Shown here piece after piece: positions 10,529 through 22,431 of a stretch of 64,000 nt of DNA. Source of the DNA: Henckelia pumila (Eukaryota; Streptophyta; Magnoliopsida; Lamiales; Gesneriaceae); the NCBI RefSeq assembly GCF_033568475.1, contig NC_133121.1, positions 191,606,664-191,670,663 of the forward strand. Reading direction: 5' to 3'. Under the pieces are notes generated by a model. That model did no database searches and was not told the origin of the DNA. It saw only the letters and a program-made list of their open reading frames with translations. Numbering within the stretch: the stretch's first letter is position 1; the number at the start of each line of letters is the position of its first letter. Made by a program: the position numbers and the translations under genes.

Positions 10529-11819
10529 CACCGTCGAATATGTGTACGACAAAGCGAGCTAGAAAGGATATATGCTAGAATAAGCTATTTACAAAGGATA
10601 ATTGACGTAGGAGATGTTGAGTGTCTTGTTAATTTAAGAATGACTCGTAATGCTTTTGCACATCTATGTTACCTACTAACCCATGTAAGCGGGATAATGG
10701 AGTCTAGGTATACACGAGTTGAGGAAAAAGTAGCCACAGTTTTGTCTATTCTAGCACACCATAAGAAAAATAGAGTTATTGGTCACGACTTCATACGCAG
10801 TGGTTACTCTGTAAGCACTAATTTACATGAGGTACTGAGAGGTGTTTTGAAACTACATCCTCTACTTGTTGTAAAGCCAATTCCTGTTGCCGATGACTGC
10901 TCGAGCGAGACATGGAAATGGTTCAAGGTAAATTCAGTTATGATTAAGAAAGTAAAATGATACGTTATTTTTTTTACGCTTTTAACTTTGTAAGAATATG
11001 CAAACACTTTTTCTTTAAATTTTTGTAATACAACATTCATTACTACCAATTCCATATAGGGTTGGCGCATTGGATGGTACATATGTGACTGTTCAAGTAC
11101 CAAATAAGGATAAGACAAGGTACAGAACAAGGAAAGGAACAATGGCTATCAACGTATTGTCTTGTTGTGACATGAACATGAATTTTACCTACTCACTAGT
11201 AGGTTGGGAAGGTTCAGAGCTGCAGATGCTAGGGTCCTTCGTGATGCAATTTACCGAGAATATGGGTTAAAGATTCCTAGAGGTAGGTTTATTTTTTTCA
11301 AAAGATATAAATCATATGATACTCACAAGTAATCTTCGAATCAGCAACTGCAGATACTGGACTATAGCACTTTACTCTATAATTGCAAGTTGTTACTATC
11401 GTTGTGATAATGGATACGCAAATGTGGAAGGATTTTTAATACCATTTAGGAGAAAAAGATATCATATTGATGATTGGGCAACTAGAGGTCCCCAAAACTA
11501 CAAGGAGTATTACAACTCAAAACATTGTCGTGCACATAATTTCATTGAACGAGCATTTGGTTTGTTCAAGAGACGATGGGCAGTACTTAGGAGCCCAACA
11601 TTTTACCCATTGGATGTCCAAAATCACATCATATTGGCATGTATGATTTTACGTAATTTCATTTGGTCTGAAATGCAGGAAGACCCACTAGAGGGAGTTG
11701 ATGAAGCAATTAATGGTATGGTACATGATGTTGAGGATAACTTTATTGATAATATCGAGTCATCCTCATTTTGGGATTTGTGGAGAGAAAACCTTGCCTT
11801 GTCGATGTATAATAATTAG
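10529..11819 (+). pseudogene. PIF/Harbinger transposase (DDE), broken
   Basis: Exon 1 starts after a TCATAG acceptor near 10528 and reads ...VECLVNLRMTRNAFAHLCYLL and VEEKVATVLSILAHHKKNRV, the conserved N-terminal block of plant PIF/Harbinger transposases. Exon 2 (about 11061-11283) has LDGTYV with the first catalytic Asp. Exon 3 (about 11390-11819) has CDNGYANVEGFL with the second Asp and HNFIERAFGLFKRRW with the Glu. Introns with GT...AG ends fit 10928-11060 and 11284 to about 11389. A frameshift at the start of exon 2 and a 2-base frame change near 11213 disrupt the coding sequence. The catalytic triad itself is still visible. Confidence 0.9.
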
Positions 11820-12028
11820 TTCAACAATTTATATATCATTATGCCGATGACGTATTGTAACGTATTTGAACTCCATGTTTTGTGTACGTGAACTGCATTC
11901 ACATGGAAACATATGTTGATGCAGTGAATTTCATATTAGTATGAGTCTTTCATTTATTTATTCCTTTTCACGTTTTCATTATTTTACTTTGATGATCATG
12001 TATTTTGTACTTGTCACTAATTTTTTGA

Positions 12029-13158
12029 ATGCATAATATATTGTATGCAGTACACATTACTCATTGTTTTAAGCTTCTGCAGAAAACAAACTCAGTACAT
12101 ATGGAATTCGGAGCATCTAGCAATACAATGGGAGACAAGGGTAAGAAATATGACAAAGGTGGGCGAGTATGGAGTTCACATGAGGAAGAAGTGTTGATAC
12201 AGTCGTTGAAAGAAGCAATTACTGGAGGTTGGAAGAGTGAAAATGGTTTCAAATGTGGTTACTTGAATTTCTTGGAGAAAAGGTTAACGACCATATTCCC
12301 AGGTACAGATTTACGTGGATGCCCACACATCAACTCCAAGATTCATGTGTGGAAGAAAACTCACGGCACACTGGCAACAATATTAAGTAGAAGTGGAATA
12401 GGGTGGAACGAGACACAAAAATTGATAGAGTCATCTGATAAAGCATGGGAAGGCTTTGTAAAGTTAAGAAAAAATCATTGAATACATTATTGAGTCTCTG
12501 ATTTAAATGATTTGGAATTTTTATATTTCCGAATTTTGAAATGTCTATTTTATTTCATAATTTGTTCATTTTTTTTTTTTGCAGGCTGATTCTAGCGTGT
12601 GCACATGGCGTTACAAGTCTTGGCCATATTTCGCAGATTGGTGTGAAATATTTGGCTTCGATCGAGCAAATGGACAACGTATATCCAGTTTTACTGCTGC
12701 TGTGCAACAAGTTCTACACGTTCCAGATGACTTTGTTGCTGAGATGAATGTTGGATTTGAGCACTTGTTAAATGATTGAGGGGGCAAGTGAATCTAATTT
12801 GGTTGCAAATCCACCATCATTCACTACATCGACTAGTAAGAAGTCCACTTCAAAGAAACGGAAGCAGCCTACTTAAGGAGAAGAATTATTTGTTGATGCT
12901 ATCAAGGAATTCACTGTAAAGACAACGGAAGGTATTGTTGATCTAGGTACACGTCTGAGCCAAGACTACGAAATAGCTATGCCTGTTTCCAAGGATGTTC
13001 TAACTGTGCTACAAACTATTCTTGGCCTAACACAAGATGAGAAACAAATTGCTGCTAAGATTTTGGTTGAAAAATCGAAGAAGTTAGCGCTCTTTTTCAA
13101 CCTTGAAGATGAAGAAAAACTGTCGCTTGTCAAGAGGATTACGAAGCTAGAAGGTTAA
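12029..13158 (+). pseudogene. Harbinger Myb/SANT-like DNA-binding partner, broken
   Basis: The first open part (12029-12481) has a Myb/SANT-like domain: RVWSSHEEEVLIQSLKEAI at about residues 45-63, then a helix with FLEKRLTTIFPG and a KIHVWKKTHGTL segment. A probable intron runs to a TTTTTTGCAG acceptor at 12585. The second part (12585-12777) has WPYFADWCEIFG and ends in a TGA. Reading continues with basic KKSTSKKRKQP and a long helical tail to a stop near 13157, with another in-frame TAA-type break near 12875. In PIF/Harbinger elements this partner binds DNA and brings the transposase to the nucleus. Position and order fit that role. Confidence 0.85.
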
Positions 13159-13377
13159 CGTTGTGGATGATTTGGTTTTTGTCATATTCTACTCCCCTTT
13201 TTGCATGAAACAAGTATTAGCATGGATTTTGTGTTTTTATAGTGGAGAGAATCCAAGAATCAGTTATGTTGTAAACAAGTATTCCTTATTCGGTATTAGC
13301 CCCTTACACGGTGCATTTTGTGGTGGGGAAGAAACTTACGTAATGTTTTGATAAGTTTGACAATGACTATATATAAA
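13159..13377. other. Harbinger sequence between Myb-like ORF and solo LTR
   Basis: About 220 bases with no supported gene. The ORF at 13163-13351 has no recognisable domain. It probably contains the 3' untranslated part of the Myb-like gene. Confidence 0.4.
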
Positions 13378-16027
13378 TGTAACGCCTAGAATTTCCTCTT
13401 ACATAAACCGTATGCATAATTAGGATAATTAATATTTTAAATAGAATGATAATAATAAATTAAGTTAAAAGTTTGAATGACTTTTATTTATCATGATTAG
13501 GTGTTTTGTATTTATTTATGATTTTAATACGGGTATTTTAGTGTTTTGAATTTTTGAAGAAAAATATTACTTTGAGCTAGTAGACGGGACGACGACCGAT
13601 CGAGATAAATGTTTTATCGATATTCTTGTCTAAGGATTTTTATGAGCCTAAAATAATTATTTTAAGATTTATTTTATTGAAAAATTTAGGTTTTATATAT
13701 ATAAATGTTTTAAAATTTATTTTTCACCTAATCGGGCTATTTTAAGGATCTTTAGGGCACTTTTAAATTTGAGTTTTCATTAAATCCGAAAATTTAAGAT
13801 TTTTGGGCCAAAATCTTGGTTGTGGTCTAAGGTTAAAATTTGTTTTTTTTTTTGTTATATATTTTGAAAGCCCAAAATTAAGGCAAATAAAGCCCATGAC
13901 CCAATCATGTTTAAAAGCCTTGTGTTGAGCCCTAGACTTAATCGTCTCCCCCACACACCATTTCTGAGAAGAATCTGTGACTCCATAGCCGTTTCACACA
14001 CTTTCACACACCTCAAAAAAATCTTGTCGAAAGTTCAAGATTTTTAGGGATTTTTGTTCGGCACAGCGCAAGCTTCGTTTCCATTATCTTATTATTGTGA
14101 ATGAGGCATGTTCAACTTTTTTTCCCGCTCCGTTTAGATCGTTATAATGCTAGATTATTTTGGGTAAAATCAAGGCTTGTTTTTGTGTTTGGTTTTGGAA
14201 CACGGTCTTAGGATTTTAGCACCGTGATTTTTCATGTTTTCTTCGTTTTTACGTTTGGTGGGTTGCACGACTTCTGGATTCTATTTTCTTGCGATGGTTC
14301 GAGCAGCTGCTGGGTTGGGTCGGCTAGGCTTGGGCGTGTTGAAGGCTGGTCAGCAGGGTTGAGGTTGGACTAGGAAAGGAGAGAACAGGAGGGGGCCGAG
14401 TAGCTGGGTTCTTGAACTCAGGTAGGACTGGCAGGACCTTGGGACGGTCCTGCCGGCCGGACTCCGGTCATGCAGGCGGAGCTAGGGTGATCGGCCGAGG
14501 TGTAGAGGGGTGGGTGAAGGTGAAGCGTGGGCTTGTGAGAAATCCTTTGGGCCGTGCGTCTGGGCTTGGGGAGCTGTGTTAGTTGGTCTGGGCCTTGGGC
14601 TAGAGGTCTGGGTCGGGTTAAAGTACCGGGTCGGATCGGGTCGGGTCTTGGTCCATGGGTAGTGAATCGGGCCTGGTCAAATAGTTTAGGGCCTTAGGTT
14701 GCGGGTTTGGGTCCAGGTCACTGTTAGTTTGGGCCGAATAAGTTATTTAAGAGCCCAATTGTTTTAGTTGTGAATTGGGCTTGAATAATTTGGGTTCTTA
14801 TTGGACTTGAGTATTTAGTTTTAGGTGATTAAATATTATATTTTCACGTTTGGAAATTTATTTAAGTTAGTGGGCTCAATTTATTTGGGTTCAATATGAT
14901 TAATTTGGGCAAATCCTATTATTAGTGGAATAGTACAAGTCTTAATGGGACAAACTTAGTTTCAGGGCTTAAGTTATGGGATAGCAACTCGAACCAGCCG
15001 TGACAAATTAAATAGTCCGTAAATATATATTTAATAGATGTATATGTCATATTTTGATATGAATATTATTTTTATAAAAATAATTAAATATATATTTACG
15101 GGCAAAATTTTATGAAAAAACTGATATTTTAATTCATGAATCATGCTTATATTTTTAATGTTAAGTAAATGACATGTGAAGAAAATAATTTTGGGAAGTT
15201 GACGTGAATTGTGGCAATTATGTTCAGGAGCCTACGGATCCCCGTGTTAAGGTTGGGTGAAGTGACATAAGAGGTGTAGAGAATCTTCGTGTTAAGGTTG
15301 GGTGAACCTCCGCGTACGCTGGTTATAGATTGATCAATCGCTTATGTTTATGGTCACATTTCACTAATATGACCCACAGTAAAGATTTTATGATTATGAC
15401 ATGCCATATTTATGTTATGTAATTATGATATGATTATGTTATGATTTATTATTACGCATATGATTTTACGTTCATGTATGCATTAAAATTCTCAGGTTAT
15501 TTTTATATGCGTCATGTGCTTGCATGTGGTTTTATTTAGTAGTACTCGTTATGTATATTATAGAGCATGTTGGGCCTCTAGGCTCACTAGATCTAAATAG
15601 TGCAGGTGGTTTGATTCAGTAGCTGATGAAATGGTCCCGACTGGCGGCGAGGACCTTTGAGCATCCACTGCTAGCTGGCTTGCCTGTGACCATTGCAGTA
15701 TTTATTTCCGCACTTTTATGAGACTATTCTGAGGATTGTATTGAACTATTTACAGTGCATGTTTGCTATTTTACCACTCATGTTATGATTTGACTATGTT
15801 TGGGTATTTTGAATTATGTATTTCCACATTTTGAGATACCGTATTTCGCGCGCTTGTATTCTTTTAAATTATTCAGACATTTTAAAATGCTAGACTTCAA
15901 TCAATTTATTATATATTATATCACGTGGAATAAAAATTATTTTTAGTAAAGATGCATATATGTATGAGCATATATGTGGTATAATTTTTTTTTTTTTAAA
16001 AAAATCTTCTAGTTTTTGGTCGTTTCA
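13378..16027 (+). mobile_element. Solo LTR 1 (Ty3/gypsy type), plus orientation
   Basis: It starts TGTAACGCC and ends GGTCGTTTCA, with the 5-bp target duplicate ATAAA on both sides (13373-13377 and 16028-16032). The 2650-bp length, the TGTAAC start and the lack of any internal domain identify a solo LTR left by recombination between two LTRs. The middle is rich in GGGTCGGG-like words (14280-14680). It carries no ORF of note and shares its family with the LTR at 19350-22431. Confidence 0.9.
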
Positions 16028-16032
16028 ATAAA

Positions 16033-16762
16033 GATGTCTTTTTATAACACTCATTTGCCTTCAATAATTTCACAGCATATTTTTATTTCCAAACTTTTTC
16101 ATTTGTGGATATATGACGATTATTAAAATCAATTTTATAGTGTCATAAAAGTTGTGATAATTTGAAAGCAGATATATTGGATCACTTATTATGATAAATA
16201 ATTATTAGTAAAGAATCCAATGTTTATGTGCTTTAATCCCGATCACTTAGTTATTTTTATTTTTAAAGTCACCCGATCACTTAGTTATTGTGTTAATAGT
16301 ATCAACTTTTCTATATATAATCACTTTCTATTTATAATGGCTACGTGAGACCACTTTTGTCTCAAAACAATTTGGGACAATGTTACTATAAATCATTAAA
16401 TATCCAAGTAATGGTGATTTATTACTGCCTATCATGTTACGAAAATGAAATCAAAATTAGTGAGCCATATATATATATATATATATATATAAACATTATC
16501 ATTAATATGGTGTAGCAGGACCCTTTTAATAAGGCTTTACAAATACTTAATGATGAAGGTTTCAACTAAACCTTGACACAAACCTAATTTAAACATTCGA
16601 CCAACCTAATGCATCAAAATTATCAAAAACCAACAAAAGAGTTCATATTGAGATTACATCCAACAAAAGTGAGGTCCCCTACACAATTACATACCATATC
16701 CAGAAACTTCAGCCACTTTTTTTGTTCGGTGAAGAGCTTGACTGTGAGCTCTCAAGCTGATC
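16033..16762. other. Harbinger noncoding stretch with (AT)n microsatellite
   Basis: There is no coding sequence. An (AT)n run lies at about 16470-16491. This is probably the downstream flank of the minus-strand ORFs at 16763-18129. Confidence 0.5.
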
Positions 16763-17149
16763 TTACTTTACTGCAGATTCCTTAGTTCCACTTTCCATGG
16801 TTGAAGTATTTCCCACCGACCTCCTATTGTCAACTTCACACACAAGTTTGCTCACAACTTTCTTTTCTTTTGTCAGGATTGCCACAGCCTCAGCTGCAGT
16901 AAGTGCTAAATCCCCTTTTGCATAACCTTTCCTGGCAGCTTTAAAATTGCTCATAGTCTTTTGTTTAGGAGGTGATTTCAGAACCTCTATTTCATCATCT
17001 GAAGTCAAGTATACATACTCCAAATTTCTTTTGGAGTCCATTGGAAGCATGAAACCCCAACTAGAGTTGACAGAAGCATCATCAGATTGTTTCTCCGAAT
17101 CACTCATGTCTGCAGCTTCAAAAAATGCGGAAGCTAGATTTCTAAACAC
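16763..17149 (-). CDS. Hypothetical acidic/Ser-rich ORF in the Harbinger element
   Basis: A 128-codon open frame of unrecognised family. It has an acidic, serine-rich N-terminal half (MSDSEKQSDD, LTSDDEIEVL) and a lysine-rich C-terminal half (TKEKKVVSKL). A pyrimidine tract ending in TTTAG lies near its start on the minus strand, so it may be a later exon of the gene beginning at 18129 instead of a separate ORF. It is encoded opposite to the transposase and lies between the solo LTR and the element's right end. No function can be named. Confidence 0.4.
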   Translation of the reverse strand: MFRNLASAFFEAADMSDSEKQSDDASVNSSWGFMLPMDSKRNLEYVYLTSDDEIEVLKSPPKQKTMSNFKAARKGYAKGDLALTAAEAVAILTKEKKVVSKLVCEVDNRRSVGNTSTMESGTKESAVK

Positions 17150-17664
17150 AAGAGAAGTTGTTTGATATGCACTTGAGCAACGACATTCATGCCAAGTTGC
17201 ATTATATAGAATGTTTGAGGTTGGAGATTTATAAATAAAGCATTTACAGCCTCCTACACATTCTACAACTACCTTATTAATTTATATACTACAGTGTCTA
17301 TCCCATCAAATTTGAGTTAGACTGATGGGAAGCATACACAGTGACAACAAAATCAAATCTGATTTTTCTAATAATTACATGAAATTAGAAATTAATACCA
17401 AGCAGGTGGTTGGAGAACATAAATGCAAACATATATTATTATCTTACTTCGTGCATGAAAATATTTGTCCACTTATATATATAATACCAAAATAACAACC
17501 ATGAGACATCTAACATAAACAGGGACATCTAACAATCACCCTGGTTAACATACAAACGAGTATCGGGCCGAAAGCATGCTTATTTTATGACATTACAGTC
17601 AAACTTACACACAATTAATACTTCATATTAGCATAACACAAATCATTACTATAAGCTTCTACCA
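17150..17664. other. Gap between two minus-strand ORFs
   Basis: About 515 bases of AT-rich sequence with no ORF of note. If the flanking ORFs belong to one gene this is largely intron. No other feature was seen. Confidence 0.4.
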
Positions 17665-18129
17665 TTACTTGAACAAGATAATAGTAAGTAAGATTAGTAG
17701 AAGTATGACACAAAGAATTGAGGAAATGAAACCGAAACAACAACATATTTCCTCTCCGGTAAGTGTTGGAGTTGGACGGATGGGTTTGGGTATGTTCGAG
17801 GGCGGGAATGACTTGTGCTCAGATATGGCCGTGGATGTCTCGCCATTGAATGATGATTCCTCGTGGCGTAGTTCATTGTTTACTATTTTTCTATTAACAC
17901 AGTTGGTCGTCGGTCCAGCTATTGATACACATTCATTGAATGTTGTTTGAAAATTTGATACCTCATTCAGTCGAGGGTATTTGTCGTGCCGCAAAAACTT
18001 CTTTGGATGGTTAAGAGAGGCTGGACATATGTAGTAATATTTTTCATGTTGAGTAGAAAATTGTCCAGCTTGTCGTAAAACCATTAAACCATTCCCACAC
18101 TCACATTTTGGTGGGTTTATCGAGTTCAT
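17665..18129 (-). CDS. GRF-type zinc-finger protein with C-terminal membrane segment
   Basis: A 154-codon open frame from ATG 18129. Residues 8-45 (CECGNGLMVLR ... YYYICPA ... KKFLRHD) resemble a GRF-type zinc finger, with Cys at positions 9, 11 and 35 and aromatic residues around the third Cys. The middle is polar and proline-rich. Residues about 128-153 (CCCFGFISSILCVILLLILL) form a strong hydrophobic segment, predicted as a C-terminal membrane anchor. Small plant GRF proteins with a C-terminal coiled coil or membrane helix are common, but I cannot assign a function. Neither hallmark Harbinger gene is of this type, so it could be a captured host gene or a lineage-specific accessory gene. 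No stop or frameshift is visible inside it. Confidence 0.55.
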   Translation of the reverse strand: MNSINPPKCECGNGLMVLRQAGQFSTQHEKYYYICPASLNHPKKFLRHDKYPRLNEVSNFQTTFNECVSIAGPTTNCVNRKIVNNELRHEESSFNGETSTAISEHKSFPPSNIPKPIRPTPTLTGEEICCCFGFISSILCVILLLILLTIILFK

Positions 18130-19276
18130 ATCAAATGCAATGTGAAAAGTATGTTACTTAGAGACATTAAAATATAATATAGGGAAAATGAGTTTAACCC
18201 AATCAAGAAAATTATATTTTGCGTGGAAAAATTATATCAAAAGGCAACCAACAAGGACAGTGGAAATAAATTGAACAAAATCATGTTATCATTAAGAACC
18301 ATCGGTTTCTCTCCAATTTTTAACTACAAATTTTTGTTATTTATGCAACCTTGAAAAAAAATAAATCATCGAACACTAACATAACGATCAAAGATTCGTC
18401 GAAGTTTTTTAAACAATGTATACATGTCCAAACCAAACAAAATATCTCCTTTAAACTGTTAGAATTTTTTTATTTACTGAAAATGGTGTAACAAAATATG
18501 CTTTAAGAAATATTATCTACTTCTAAATCTTTTATGTTTAGGAAATTTTCCACGAATGTAAAAAATATCTACGAAATTATAATATGAATGCAAATTTCGA
18601 TAAACTATATGGATCTTGATGAACGCACAATCGTATACCAAAACTCATAAAATATTTTGTTAAAAAAGAAAAAAGCGAAAAACCAAACACATTACCTGCA
18701 GATTTGAGGAAGGTAATGATAAGAACGTTGAATTCTGAATTTCTTTCCGTTGAATCAGAAGCCAATACGTTTAAAACCTGAAAATGAGGAATGAATTTTA
18801 ATTATGATGCAGGGGCTGACTAATAAAAAAAAATGCAAACCCTAATATATTTTGCAGATCGAAAAATAAATAAACAATGTCTAATATAAACCTTAATTTT
18901 TTCGTAGATCGAACTGAAGAACATAATCAGAAACTCACCGGATGTTGTTGTCCATTAATCGGAGGGAACTCGTAGTTTCGAACTGACAAGAGGAAGGATA
19001 ATTGTTGATGGTGGTAGGTGGGAAGAAGCAGCTGGAGTCAATTCTGGGTCATGGATATGCGTTGAATGAATGCTGATTCTCCTTTTGATTTTCTCCCAAT
19101 GTTAAGGGTATTTTCGGTAATGTGCAATAATTTTATATTAAATTATGATTTCAATCACAACAAATCAAACACAGTATAATTTATCCCATCGTATAATATA
19201 TCCATATATTTTCTCTTTTAATCACTGGGATAATACATCATTCTTTCATCCCATCACACGAATCAAGCGGACCCTG
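18130..19276. other. Right end region of the Harbinger element
   Basis: No coding sequence is supported (the ORF at 18577-18765 has no family). The last ~120 bases (ATCCCATCGT..., GGATAATACATC, then GTGTGATGGGATG reading inward) have the composition and words of Tourist-type MITE ends. The region may hold the promoter of the minus-strand GRF ORF. Confidence 0.55.
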
Positions 19277-19279
19277 TGA

Positions 19280-19349
19280 GAGGAGATTTTATCACAGGCT
19301 CATCGTACTAAGTTGAGTATTCATCCAAGAAGCAACAAGATGTACAAGG
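19280..19349 (+). pseudogene. Integrase zinc-binding segment of the chromovirus (first part)
   Basis: Seventy bases between the Harbinger and solo LTR 2 encode ILSQAHRTKLSIHPRSNKMY, the conserved start of a Ty3/gypsy integrase HHCC domain. The reading resumes at 22437 after the solo LTR. The short island dates both insertions as later than the chromovirus. Confidence 0.85.
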
Positions 19350-22300
19350 TGAAACGAACCAAACTCGAAGGAATTTGTTTTTAAAATATTACATATATGT
19401 CCATACATATATGCATCTATACTTAAAAATAGATTTTCATAAAACTTAATACATAATAAAAAGCGATTTCATGTCAAAACTTAAATAATCAAACACATTA
19501 TAAATCTATGCGTAAATATTCAATAACGTAAAATACGGAAAATAGTTTGATACAATCTCATAATCATTGAAACATAAAAGCGCAAAGGTCACGGGTGTGC
19601 TAGCTTGCCACGAATGCACAGAGGTCTTCACCACTCGTTGGGACCACAACATCCTGAATAACATAAATTTCACCTGCACAACATTTAAATCTAGTGAGCC
19701 TAAAGGCCAAGCATGCTCTACCTTCAATAACGAGTACTACTAAATAAAACCACATGCAAGCACATAACGTATATAAAAATAAACCGAGGATTTTAATGCA
19801 TGCATGTTCGTAAAATCGTATGCATAAACTGCGTCGTAATCTAAATCATAACATAATACGTAACATAATATATAACATAAGCATTGGCATGTCATAAACA
19901 TAAAAATCATTTCCTGTGGGTCATATCAGTGAAGTGTGACCTAAAAATAAGCGATTGATCAATCTATAAACCAACGTACGCGGCGGCGAGGTTCACCCAA
20001 CCATAACACGGGGATTCCCTACGCCTCTTATGCCACTTCACCCAACCTTAACACGGGGATCTGTAGGCTCCTGAACATAATTGTCACAATTCACATCAAA
20101 TTCCCAAAAATATTTTCTTTACATGCCCTTAATATTAACATAAAATACATGCATGAATCATGAACTTAAAAATATCATCTTTCTTAAAATTATGCCCGTA
20201 AATATATATTTAATTCATTTTCCATAAAAATCATACTTATATCAAAATATACATATACATCTATTAAATATATATTTACGGACTATTTTGTTTGTCATGG
20301 CTAGTTCGAGTTGCTGCCCCTTAACTAAAGCCCTTAAACTCATATTCGTCCAATAACACTTAAATTGACTCATTAACACTTAAACTGGCCCAATAATACT
20401 TAGACTAGCCCAATCACACTTAAATTGATCCAATTAGACTAAAATTTGCCCAACAGTACTTAGTCCAACTTAGAACTTAGCCCAACCAAATAAATTAAAC
20501 AACTTAGGCCCATTAATAAATTTAGCTCAATTATTAAATTAAGCCTCCAATAACTATCTTAAGCCTCATAAGCTTGGCTCAATAAATAAATCAATTCATT
20601 CAAGCCAAAATAACACTTTATCCCAAATAAACAACTCAAGCCCAATAAATAAGTTAAAGCCAATAAACATTTTAGACCCAATAACTAAATTAAGCCCAAT
20701 GAATAAACTAAACACTTAGAATCTTAAATAAATTACTCGGCCCAAAATAAAGTGACCCTAGTACACTTGAACCGACCCAGACAACCCACTTGCCCGAGCT
20801 TTGCCTAAGCTGCCCGCTAGATAGACCACACTTACAACCATCCAACTGTTCACCTAGCCGACACTAGTTCAAGATATCTTAAACCAAGACCCAAAGGGAC
20901 CTAACCCAGCCATCAACCAGTGAACAGCAACTAAGAACTAGCTATGACAAAAAAAATCATTCACAATACATAAAAACACGAATGATGCATGAGTTAAAAT
21001 TTGAGCTACCATATCCACATACAAATGCAACAACACAATTTAATCATCAAATAGTGAATATACTGATCTAAATGGTGTGAAAAAGGAAGGGTATAACATG
21101 CCTTTGCGTTTAAAACACACGAAAAACTTATACGATTGCGGTTGCGTATATCGGGATTCAAGAATCTCACAACTTTTCAATTTTGAAAAGCTCAAATCCC
21201 TAAATTGCTGATTTTTGCCTCTAGATATCCTCAACTAGCTTTCGATCTGCGAAAAATCACATAAAGGTCAAAAGTCAACCCTGGTCAACTCTGTCAAACT
21301 TTGACCAAAAATTACCGAACTTTATTGCGCTCTCACCGCTTAAAGATTTCAAATATCTACTCGAAACTTGAATATTAGGATCCGCCACGTCGAAACGATA
21401 GAAAATTGTTAACATGCCAAAACTCGCCGAAAAATTGGGGAAGACGGCGGCGCGACGACGATCTGCAAATCAACTCCAAAATTCATGAAATTTGGCAGGG
21501 TTGTAGAGCTCGACGAGACGATTCTAACGCACATCCTAGAACCTTTAAACATCACCAACTGCTACCATGATCGGAATGGACCACCGTGGCAGCCGAAAAT
21601 CGCAAATTACAGAGGCGGCGGCGGAGAGCTTCCCAAGCTCCGATCCATGCAATTTTCCAACTGAAAATGTTGTAATAAGCTTGAAAAATGATCTACACAC
21701 ATCCTAGAACCTTTAAACAACAGAAAAACAACAAGAATCAACCTCAAATCCGTCAATTTGCGCGAGGAAGATGAAGAACAAAGGCAGCCGCGATTTTGCT
21801 TCGATCCGACCCGAACGAATGTCAAAACGCATGATTCTTGGTATGGTTGTGACCGCCTCGATGAGAGCTACAAGATGGGAGGGCCAATCGACGACGAAGG
21901 GCGGCGGCTGGCGGCTGGAGACGGGAGAGGCGTGAATGGGGGGTTAGGGTTTAGTGTGTGTTTTATGGGTTTAGTGCGTGAGAGAGAGTGTACCACTTAA
22001 TATTATAAAATTTGGTCCTAAAATGACCCGGTCTGATCCATTTTAATGCTCTTGTGTTATTTTACTCCAATATGTAATTTAACACATTTTTACAATTATC
22101 TGAAATAGCAAAATTTGACCTGGCAACTAGACCAGTTAATTTCCAATAAATAAATTGAGTCAATCTCAGGTTTTGACCAGTAATCCAAACTGATTGTTTT
22201 CTCTAATTAAATTATCTGGCATAAATAATTATTTTAATTCCGATATCTCAATAATTATCTCAAAAATGCCAATATTACCAGATATCCAGAAATAGTCAAA

Positions 22301-22431
22301 CTCATTGACTAATTGACACGTGTATTTTATAAATACACTATGTAACTCAGTTGGCCGCAATAAACATTTTATCCACTCCATAATTATTCTAATTACCAAT
22401 TAATTCGGTAATAAATTTTTGGGATGTTACA
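19350..22431 (-). mobile_element. Solo LTR 2 (Ty3/gypsy type), minus orientation
   Basis: On the minus strand it starts TGTAACATCCC at 22431 and ends TTGGTTCGTTTCA at 19350. The 5-bp duplicate CAAGG flanks it (19345-19349 and 22432-22436), and removing it rejoins the chromovirus integrase frame exactly. It is 3082 bp, about 430 bp longer than solo LTR 1. It includes a degenerate run of CCCAATAA-type words (20330-20720) and a GC-rich block near 21420-21930 whose ORFs are shadows. Confidence 0.9.

Larger units (their letters stand above)
9502..19276 (+). mobile_element. PIF/Harbinger DNA transposon
   Basis: It interrupts the chromovirus between the RNase H tail and the integrase. The host sequence has TGA(G) on both sides (9499-9502 and 19277-19280), fitting a 3-bp PIF-type duplication. 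It encodes the two hallmark proteins, a DDE transposase and a Myb/SANT-like partner, both decayed. The right end read inward is CAGGGTCCGCTTGATTCGTG, a Tourist/Harbinger-like terminus. The left end is less clear: a partial match, GGGCCCGTCTGA, occurs near 9574. Without the nested solo LTR the element would be about 7.1 kb, on the long side for the family. Confidence 0.8.

Noticed and set aside
21758..22000. ORF in the GC-rich block of solo LTR 2
   Set aside because: It lies inside an LTR bounded by a perfect TSD, and no known domain is visible.
13378..22431. One large DNA transposon with 2.6-3 kb terminal inverted repeats
   Set aside because: Each arm has its own 5-bp TSD (ATAAA and CAAGG), and removing the right arm alone rejoins a reading frame, so they are two separate solo LTRs.
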